Assembly: GCF_902362185.1 (NCBI RefSeq)
Contig: NC_044499.1
Location: forward strand, 15,166,264 to 15,230,263
Source: Chanos chanos
Lineage: Eukaryota > Chordata > Actinopteri > Gonorynchiformes > Chanidae
Direction of reading: 5' to 3'
Length of the DNA: 64,000 nt
Part shown: one piece after another, positions 55,365 to 64,000 of the stretch
Layout of the letters: every line of letters begins with the position of its first letter
Position numbering within the stretch: position 1 is the first letter of the stretch
The notes under the pieces: generated by a model
The model's database searches: none
What the model was told of the DNA's origin: nothing
What the model saw: the letters and a program-made list of their open reading frames with translations, nothing else
Made by a program: the position numbers and the translations under genes

Positions 55365-57051
55365 AATGCATTGTTCTGAATTCTCGTGACATGGCTTCAT
55401 CACTAGATTAGGTTGGCTCTCTCCCCTTTTGTGAGACTGATTTTCTCAGAGAAATGTGGCCTTACATGGCCAACTTGTCCTAGGGAAATTCTTTAAGTAT
55501 GGGAACCTACACCACACACAGTTCATGCCAATTATAGACTGAAAAGTGAATGAACTCTTTGACTTTATTCTGTCAGTGTTAAATGATCTGGATAAATGTT
55601 GAAGTCTCTAGTGACAGTTCCTTTAGATGAAGTCTTTGGAAAGCTGCTCTTTGCCAGTTAGCACCAGGATAGAAACTGCACCAAATCAGTTCCAGCTATA
55701 CACTCTACAGAAGCCCACTAATGTAACTTTCCTTTCAGAAAACAAAGTATGGATGTACCTTGTACACAACCATACCAAGAGTCTCTCACAATTCACAGAG
55801 CTGCAAATATTTGATTTTAGAGCTTTTGGTGCAATGACCGATTAGTATTTTTCTCAGGTTTTTGAATTTCCTCACAGGATTTCAGTTTGTGGATGTATAA
55901 ATGTCCAAAACACCAGAATTGAAAAATATGCCATCAAATCTATTCTGTATCCTTCTTCGACCAATATATAGCATATAGACCACACTGAGCTGAGATGTAG
56001 CCTATTCATTACCAGAGACCTAAGTTTTATTTTAGTCCTTTCTGATCAGTCATTTTAACCCAGTATCGAAACATTGGGGAATTTCTCTCTCAAACAGAGG
56101 TGACCCAGTTTGATTTAATTCCTCCTTGTGAGGGTAACATATCAGTCCCACTCTGTTTGTAAGAATAATGCTGTTCTCATTAGAAAGTGCCTAAAGTTTG
56201 CAATACTGTCTGGGGAAAACAATAATGGCTGTTACTAGGCCAAAGGTCAGACACAGGCCCCATTTAAGTCACAAAGGGAACGAGATCTTATCCACACACA
56301 AAAACAAAAGACTGGCACATGCAACCTGCCTTTGTTCTTTGTCCTGCGGAACAAGATGTTTTATAGGACAACACACTGCCATCAAAAATCATAATGAACT
56401 GATTGGTCATCCAATCAGGAACAAAGATGAGCAGTACACCCTGTCCCTCTGAGACCCAAAGACAGTGACCCTTCTCATCATAGCCCAGTTTTCACGTGTA
56501 TCCTGGCTTTCTCTCTGTTCCCTGCTCCCATACTCACCCTTGCCAGTTCAAACAGAAAGGCCACACTAAATATTTATTGCTATTTGTTAATCCATTCATT
56601 AGAATCGGTCCTTATTTTTGTTTTTCCCTTGCTAATTGTTTTGCTACCAGAATTTGACCATATGTAAACATGAAAAATTAATATTATGACAGTTCTTCTT
56701 GAATTACATCAGCAGTAACATTATGTAATGATTTTGAATCCTCATTATACGTCAGTCAAGAAAGCATGTTAATAAAGCCTGCGTGATTTCAGTGTGTGTT
56801 TTGTGTACTAGAGCTAAAGTCCAGCGTGACCAAGCTCAGTGTGGTTTTAGAAGAAACCTTGGCATTGGATATTGATCAGTTTTCAATGCATTTGCTGTTC
56901 ACACACATGCAATAAACTCATGGATGAACCGTTCAATTCAGTTTTCAGATATTACTCTTTAAAATAGAAAATTCACATTGAGTAATGACACAGTTTAAAA
57001 GGTATTCAAATAAATCCTCGCTGTGATGACATTTGTGCACAGGAGTATTAT

Positions 57052-57129
57052 TGAACTGAATTTAATTGAACTGAATTGAATTGAATTGAATTGAATTGAA
57101 TTGAATTGAATTGAATTGAATTGAATTGA
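57052..57129. repeat. (AATTG)n pentanucleotide microsatellite
   Basis: About 15 units; the distal part (from about 57073) is perfect and the proximal units are degenerate. AATTG/CAATT is a half-palindromic unit. Confidence 0.95.
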
Positions 57130-60100
57130 GAGCAGGGCAAGATGCAATGCATTTGACTGACTGTAGAGGTCACCTTTCCTTCAGTTATGACTGACATCAG
57201 CAGGTGTTGTTCTGCTTCCCAAAAATGAAGGGAAACATTCTTTCAGAACGTGATAGTTGTTAAGCAGTGGATCACATCATCTGAGATTAAGCCGATGAAG
57301 TGCACTCCTCTGACATTTTAATCATGTCTTTCATTTTTCTTCATGATTCACAGTGAAAACTGTACACTTGTTCTGAGACGGTTACTGTAGGTTGCTCTAC
57401 AGGCTGCTCTGTCACTTCACTTATGAAAAATTTAAACTGTTCTCTATGTCACAACAAACAATGTCTTAAGAAAACATATTTAAATACATTTTGTATAAAT
57501 GGACATACTCCCATGCTACTCTATAGACATTTGAATGCGTGATGCATAGAGCAAAAAACTCTGTTCTTTGTTTTTTAATCCGTTTATCAGTGGTGGAATA
57601 TTTTGAACTTGCTGGATCCTATCATATCATCTAGAAAAGCCCATCCTTAACTGTGTTGTTGCAACCTTAAAAATACTGATTCAACACATGTGAAAGTGTG
57701 GTAATTGTAGCAATTTCACAATGTACGGTATATGAATGTCAGCCACTCGTTGTAACGTGTTTATTTGTTCCCACCTAACCACAGAGGTGCTGCAAAAGGA
57801 GCAGAAAGTGAAAAACAGGTGAATGTAACTGAACTCAGCATGAAACGTGAAGTTCAGCCGCTTACACAACCTGACTGGAATGAGGAGCAGTGAGCCTGAA
57901 AGAAAGAAGAGAAGAGGAGTTCAGAAAGAGTAGCCACACATTCTGGTTTTTACTGAGATCTCAATTTGGAGCAAATACAAAATGTATTAATGTCCTGGAG
58001 TGCTTATAACAATATTCAATAGCCTTCTTCATCCCTCCAGTTTCCGTGAAAATATGAAGTAAATGAATATTAGTAAAGACTCATTTGCAATGTGTCAGCA
58101 CCCTGGCTTCGGGTCAGTAGGTTTGTGCGTACTGTGATCTCAGTCCAGTGAATGAGGCTGAATGTGGGCCTCGTAGGAAAGTCTATTTATCTAAAGTTAG
58201 GACTCCCTCACTACTTGGGTACAATCATGCTCTAATAATCAAATCTTGTCATCTGGCTTCATGCTTTGGTGCTCACATGCTATTCGTACCCAGTGCACTT
58301 GTCGTTGCTCGCGGTTGCGCCTCCCTATACCAATACAAACTTTTCCTTCTCTTTTAAACCATTTGGATGAGCCATCTCATTGAGAATGAGTGAATAATTT
58401 CCAATTCATGGTTTTCCCTTTGAAGTATTTGCCTAATAGTCTGTCCATGGCAAAAAAGTTCTATAGGAATGATTCATAAGTCATTTCTTAATCTTAAAGA
58501 AATTGAGCTTACAAGTGTTGCTTTTTTCCTTTTGCATGTATTTCATAACTTGTGTTGGTCCGGTTCTAGCAGTAAAACAAGAAAAGGCAGATAGGTCATT
58601 GAAAATGACATCTTCAGTGTAAACAGACAGCCAACAGACAAAAAGCCAAAAGCAGTTCTGAAAGTATTGTACGAGTCAAAAAGTTTTTTCTTTCATGTTT
58701 TTTTCACATTTGATTTTCCACCCCCACTGCTTTCTTTGCAAAGGCTCGTATATGGGTGATACACATCTTTACTGTCTCAGACAAGCACAGAACCTGTGTG
58801 TGGGATTATTCTTCAGAATAGGCTAGAGTGACCTGATTTAGATGAAGAATCAAAAAGTCCTTAGAACGAGACTGTTGTTTTCTTCTGTCTTATCCCTCAA
58901 TAAAACATTAAAACCAGATTGTTCTCTCTCTCTCTTCTGCCAAACATATGGAAAATAGATAATCATACACCTGCAAATGCATCAGTGCAATCTGAGGGAT
59001 AGTTCTCATATAATCTTGCAGAGAGGACTCTAACTCTTCTAACAGAAAAAGAAAACTCCTCTTGAAATGAAATTTTGCAGAGAGCGCAATGACATTTTCA
59101 CGTTCATATAACGAATTCTATCAGACCTGTCTTGTACCAGTTAGTTTGATTTAATAAACTTTCGGGGTAGTTGTTGAGCTCAAATAAATCACGGCCTATG
59201 CAGACACCAATTATGACAGACAGAAATTCCAACCTTATTCTTTATTCTTTCTTTTCAAACAGTGATGAAAAGAAAGAATGTATGTGTTAATAGATGAACT
59301 GATCAGTGACAATAACTGTATTTTTAGACTGATTAGGAATAATGCCAAAATGGAAGACAGCGCTTTCCACCAGCCAAGTCTGCACTGGAAGTTGCTATCT
59401 GTTTAGTGAATGGCTGCAGTGAACGTGCTCGGGTTTTGAAACCCTTCGGTTGTCTTCTAGCAGGGAGAAAAGAGAGATGGGGGTCATGCTGAAATTCCAC
59501 CAAAACAAAAGAATATAGTTGGAAACCATAAACAATGGTTTAGTAAACATTACGCAACGAGACAGTTTTGGTTATAGTTATGACTGCCAGAAAAAGGCTT
59601 AATCTTGCGTGTAATGGCTGTGGAATTACATAAGCAAGCATGGTGGCCCAACTCCACATTCCCTTTGTCTGCCAAGCAAAAACATTCACATCATCATTAA
59701 TTCAATCCTGGTACCAAAAAAACCTCTGCCTTAAACTAATGAATGCAAAAATATTTCCGACCTAGTCGATACATTATTCATATTCTTTTTCTTTCTTTAC
59801 CCCTGGTGTATGAATAGATTCCCGTTTCATGGGTCAGCAGTGTTGGAAACAAAGGGATGGTGCTTTTGGGAAAGTCGGCTCACTCTTCATTAATGAGTGT
59901 CAGATATTTTATATTGGGGTGTTGCCCAAATTAAGCCCCTTTATTTAACTCTGCAGTTACTGAAGGAAAAGTTTGGAGGCAGGAAAAAATGTTGTATCAG
60001 TGTAGCTGAATTTAATACATAAGGCTGATTTTGGAACGTTTGCTATTAAATACGTAATTATTTAATAAATCACTACGAACAGAGGCCTTAGGCCAGCTTT

Positions 60101-61349
60101 CGTAGGTGTTGTGCATAATGCAATTTTCCGCTGTCTCACAGATCCTTTTTGGAGCATGAGTTTTAGTTCTAAGTTTTTGTTTCTAAGAGCTTCGACCCCT
60201 TTAAAAAAAAAAAATTGGTACGAAATACAAATACACTTGCATCCGTCTTCTTGCCTACATCTTAGCAACAGTGAAAAAGGGGTTAATACAGCGTATCTTC
60301 TGATAGGATATGGGCGGCAGGAAGATGAGTTTTCTTTTGATGATGTAACAGTAGGCCGAGATCTATCATGAACACGTGCGTGTACCTACCGTTCTCTTTA
60401 AAATGACAGACAGCCTGTGTTTCTTTTACATGATATGAGCGGACTTTTGTGATTCTGTTGAGTGTTATGGCTTATGAAAACACAAGCACACCTCCTCTGG
60501 AAGTTTACATTCATGCACACCCAATTTGCCTTGGACAAATCCTGCTGTTTTTATCTCACCGCAGAGAAGGAAGGAGTTCCTCCCCTTTCCTGCTAAACCA
60601 CTGTCTCGGATGTGCGGACCTGCTTGGAGGCATGAGCAAGGCCTTAGGGTGATTGATAGGAACCACAATTGACTATCAAGGCCTGTCACAGGATGGGAGG
60701 TATAGAGGAGTGCTGTGAATGGACAAGAACACTGATATGTACGTCATTTGGTCAAAAAGACACTGCGAGACTAAGAGGCATATGAAGGAGGAGGAGTTTG
60801 GTTATCTTTTCATCCTTTGTCATTTCAAGTACTTTTCTGTTATGGATCACAACTGTAAGTGAATTGTTAACATCACAGTTCACACAGTTCTAATCTTAAA
60901 AAAAAGAAAATGATTGAAATGAGAGAAATAAACATTGCAGTTTACTCAACTGACAGCAGCCTGTTTCCTTGCAGTAGGTTAGTAGTGCAGTGCTTCATGT
61001 CTATAGTAGAGGCTCGATGAACACACTACGAATGTACAACCATAACCTGGCAAACAGTGCAAGACATATAAATCTTTAGTTACATTTCAAGGTCAATTGT
61101 GATGTTCACAATGAACAGTTAAGTGGAAATACAATAAACATAAGCAAATGCAGGAAGCGTAACACCATTCCAAAACTATTTATCACTCACAGCGCTAGCT
61201 GATTACTGTAATAGTTCACTAACATCCCTGTTGAATTTCATGCACCTCAAATGTACTTCCAGCTAATATTCGAAATATACATCTACACTATTCTGTATCT
61301 GAGAGCTTGGTAACATCAGTGGTATGATTCAGCATTGACATAGAGTTAA

Positions 61350-61935
61350 AAGCATTGATTTATAGTCACTGTTGAAAACGCAACATTGAATCAGAATTGA
61401 TATTTGGTTAGCTTTCCTACAGTGAGAAAGTGATTCAACATTGATATCTAGGGATGATTTCAACGTTGAAAAGTTCATGTTTAATGAGGATGAATCAACA
61501 CTGATATTTGGTGAGTTTTCAACATTGCGAAAGTGCTATTGATTCAACACTGATATTTGGTGAGTTTTCAACATTGAGAAAGTGCTATAGGTTCAACGTT
61601 TATATCCGGGGAAGGTTTCCACATTGAGGTGCATGCTAAATGAATACATTTTGACACTGATGTAAAGTGAGGTTTTCAAAATTGAAAAGTAAGGGTTTCA
61701 ACCTCTCGATTACCAGCCCAGATAGTTAAGTGTCCTTGAAACAACTTTGATTGCATAACAGGAAAATGCATTGAATCAGCATCAATCAACTTGACACATA
61801 AGTACCGCAATTGTTGAGGTGTTATTTTGTACTGTATGCTGTTACAGTGTTGAATCAATAATTCAGCCATTGATTCAACATTGAAAGTATACCAGCCCAG
61901 AATAGCGAAATTTTACTTGAAACAAAGTTGATTAG
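61350..61935. repeat. Degenerate minisatellite array, unit about 45-57 bp
   Basis: Roughly six diverged copies share the pattern 'gattcaacactgatatttgg', 'tgagttttcaacattgagaa', 'agtgctat'. The two central copies (about 61493-61590) are almost identical. A second module starting accagcccaga recurs at 61712 and 61891. A further lone unit lies at about 62193-62232. Confidence 0.8.
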
Positions 61936-62190
61936 ATTTGCCCTTTAATCCCCATTTATCCCAATTTAGTGTTGTCCAGTGCCTTTGTATTTCTGTTCCC
62001 CATGACTTACACAACCCCCACACTGGTTGGGGAGGGCATTGCCACATATCTTTTCACCTGACAGCATGCTCCGCTAATCTGGTGCCCCTGACCAATAACT
62101 GGCAACTGCCCCTGCAGCATGGAGACAAGCTGCTACTGGCTTCCTACCCACAAACACCACCTATTGTGTATAAAACAGGTGCTCAATGAG
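61936..62190 (-). mobile_element. Partial SINE-like copy, inverted relative to the copy at 62.65 kb
   Basis: This segment aligns to the reverse complement of 62760-63010. Shared words include gggcattgcca, ttttcacctgacag and ccttgtattt/cctttgtattt, with several small indels. The tRNA-like head is missing. It sits between the minisatellite array and its outlying unit, so it may have inserted into the array. Confidence 0.65.
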
Positions 62191-62650
62191 CACCAGACAG
62201 CACTGATATACGATGAGGTTTTCAACACTGAAAAGCTGACATTGAAAACAAAATGTAGATTACTGAAAGCTTGGAATAAATATAATAATCATGAAAAGTA
62301 AGGCATATCTATGCCAGAAAGCAAGCAGCCCAACACAATAATAAAAGTAGTTGTATGTGTAGGTGTGTACGTGTAGAAGAACTGACAGACACAAACCCTG
62401 AGAAGAGAAATATGAGCACTCAGCATGGAGCTGGGCAGGTGGAGGTTCGTAACTGAATCTAACTGTTCTCTGTGTGTCAAGGTTAGGGGGCTGGGGTGTT
62501 GTCAGAAAAGTGGACTTTGATGAAAGAAAGGGGGTAACTCTGTAGTCCTGATCAAGGGGTATTTATCTTCTGTTTAAATGAATCTACACTGACATTTTAG
62601 ATGAAAAACATGCACTTAAAGTTGTAGTGTTAATATGTATTGCGTATTAG

Positions 62651-63010
62651 GTGCTCAGGTGATGTAGCCGAAGAAGACCTGAGTTAAAAGAAACCACTTC
62701 AGAGACCCAGGTCCGATTCTGGTTCAGCCAACTACCCAGACCTACACAACAGTTGATGTTTGCAGGTGGGGAGCTGGCTGTTTCTCCATGGCAGTAGTAG
62801 TTCCCACTGATTGATTAGGGGTGCCAGAGCAGTGTTGGATGCAGCTAAGGAGCATAATTTAAACCCCTGTGTGTGGCACTACTGTCAGGTGAAAAGAAAC
62901 AGCCGACAATACATGGCAATGCCCTACTCAGCCAGCATGGGGATTGTGTGCACAACAAGGAGCTTAAATACAAGGGAACTGACCACCGCTAAATGGGATC
63001 GCCACTGTTT
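62651..63010 (+). mobile_element. Putative tRNA-derived SINE
   Basis: Begins with an A-box-like word (TGCTCAGGTGATG at 62652-62664) and has a B-box-like GGTCCGATTCT at 62710-62720, spaced as in a tRNA promoter. A non-tRNA body follows that is shared with the inverted copy at 61936-62190. The 3' limit is estimated from the shared segment. The family is not one I can name with confidence. Confidence 0.55.
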
Positions 63011-64000
63011 TCTGGTCAATTCTTCTGATATAGTCACAATTCCAAATTTTGAATCATACTGTCATTCTAGTGTTTGAAAGAGAACTGAGGGAAAACTGCT
63101 ACTGACTTTCTACACACCACTACATTTGGAGAAGATCAGATATTCCTCTATATTTCATGAGATGGCTTGGAATGATCGCTAAACAAAGAATGAATTCATG
63201 AAAAAGCAATCAAATAAATATGCTTACAAAACCACGCATAACCTGTGGAAATTGTTTTATCTCTTAGATAACCTTACTGCTCCGGTCAGCTTTGAAGTTG
63301 TGATAATTATGTGCTTCATTGTTAGTAGTTAATTCATAAGTCAGCATCACATTAATTCCTTGCAGCAGTACAACAATAGTTTGATATATGACAACATCAT
63401 TCATTGGCGTACTCTACACAACACTTTTTTTCCCACTAACTAGACATCTGCTGCTGTTAATTAGTCTCAAGTTCAAGTTCATTAAGTTCATTAAAGTGTC
63501 CCATGCTGATAGATTAGTAATGACAAGAAATGATCTCGCACTTAGATGTTCAAGTCATCTTCTCGTGGAGTCGCCTTTAGCATGTAAAACTCTATAAGTA
63601 CACACAAACAAATAGTTGCATGCAAAGCCACACGCAAACCTACAGACTCATACATACATACAAAGACCAATTAAAGAAAGAATTCAGTTGGTAACAATGG
63701 AGTCTGACCCCCTCACGGAACTTTCCAGGGGTTCTAATTAACCAAACCAAAACGTCCCAGTTCTATTGCAGTTGAACTGTGCTGCCATAGACCCATCAGG
63801 CCAAACTCTTGGGTCAGCACGTGTGTACCCATATTTTCTCCCCCAGCTAGTCTTTTGTGTATACAACCAAGGGTTTTTTGTAACACACACAACATTTAAA
63901 AAATTAGTTCCCAAAGTTTGAGAGTGACGCATACAGCAAAACAATACCATGAGAACCATAAAAAAGATTTCCTGGAACTTGCATTTCTCACACCCTTTCA

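Larger units (their letters stand above)
51700..64000. other. Gene-poor interval
   Basis: About 12 kb in which I recognise no coding gene, tRNA or other RNA. In human the neighbour beyond MPLKIP is SUGCT; none of its conserved motifs is seen here. Contents that can be supported are simple repeats, a degenerate minisatellite array at 61.35-61.93 kb, and an inverted SINE pair at 61.94-63.01 kb. Distal enhancers cannot be judged from one sequence. Confidence 0.5.

Noticed and set aside
57052-57129. Regular repeats considered as a CRISPR-like array
   Set aside because: Simple pentanucleotide microsatellite with no spacers, in a vertebrate genome.

Overview
The window looks like nuclear DNA of a ray-finned fish, probably a teleost. 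It is AT-rich, with small vertebrate-type exons, GT/AG introns, many di-nucleotide microsatellites and tRNA-derived SINE pieces. All six protein genes read as orthologues of vertebrate genes. The SINE tail and composite repeats resemble ones I associate with otophysan fish such as catfish or characins, but that placement is weak. I see no bacterial, plasmid or phage features, no CRISPR array, and no recognisable retrovirus, LTR element or Polinton.

Layout. (1) 1.2-8.6 kb: two inositol monophosphatase genes in tandem on the minus strand. Gene A (impa1) has 8 coding exons at 1222-4248 and a non-coding first exon near 5.4 kb. Gene B has 8 coding exons at 5790-8244 and a TATA-type promoter near 8.6 kb. 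Corresponding internal exons have identical lengths, so this is a whole-gene tandem duplication. B keeps the metal ligands but differs in the substrate pocket. (2) 12.6-34.0 kb: fbxl7 on the minus strand, 4 coding exons and large repeat-bearing introns. (3) 35.6-38.6 kb: a C7orf25 (UPF0415) homologue on the plus strand, with an uninterrupted coding region after one 5' UTR intron. (4) 39.46-39.83 kb: tRNA-Glu(TTC) on minus and tRNA-Val(CAC) on plus. (5) 44.9-48.9 kb: rala on plus, 4 coding exons and a long 3' UTR. (6) 50.3-51.5 kb: mplkip on minus, 2 exons, convergent with rala. (7) 51.7-64 kb: no gene recognised, only satellites, a degenerate minisatellite array and a SINE with an inverted partial copy.

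The genes do not form one pathway. The impa pair makes free myo-inositol, for phosphoinositide supply and as an osmolyte in fish. fbxl7 encodes an SCF ubiquitin-ligase substrate receptor, rala a small GTPase of exocytosis, and mplkip a nuclear factor whose human orthologue is linked to non-photosensitive trichothiodystrophy. C7orf25 is uncharacterised. As I recall them, human C7orf25, RALA and MPLKIP all lie on 7p14, so the right half of the window is conserved synteny, here without CDK13 between RALA and MPLKIP.

I found no convincing new multi-gene system. The observations most worth following are the pocket divergence of the second inositol monophosphatase, a tonicity-type element upstream of impa1, CTCF-like motifs beside several gene starts, a hairpin in the rala 3' UTR, a possible orphan coding exon near 11.5 kb, and an out-of-frame upstream ATG overlapping the C7orf25 start.
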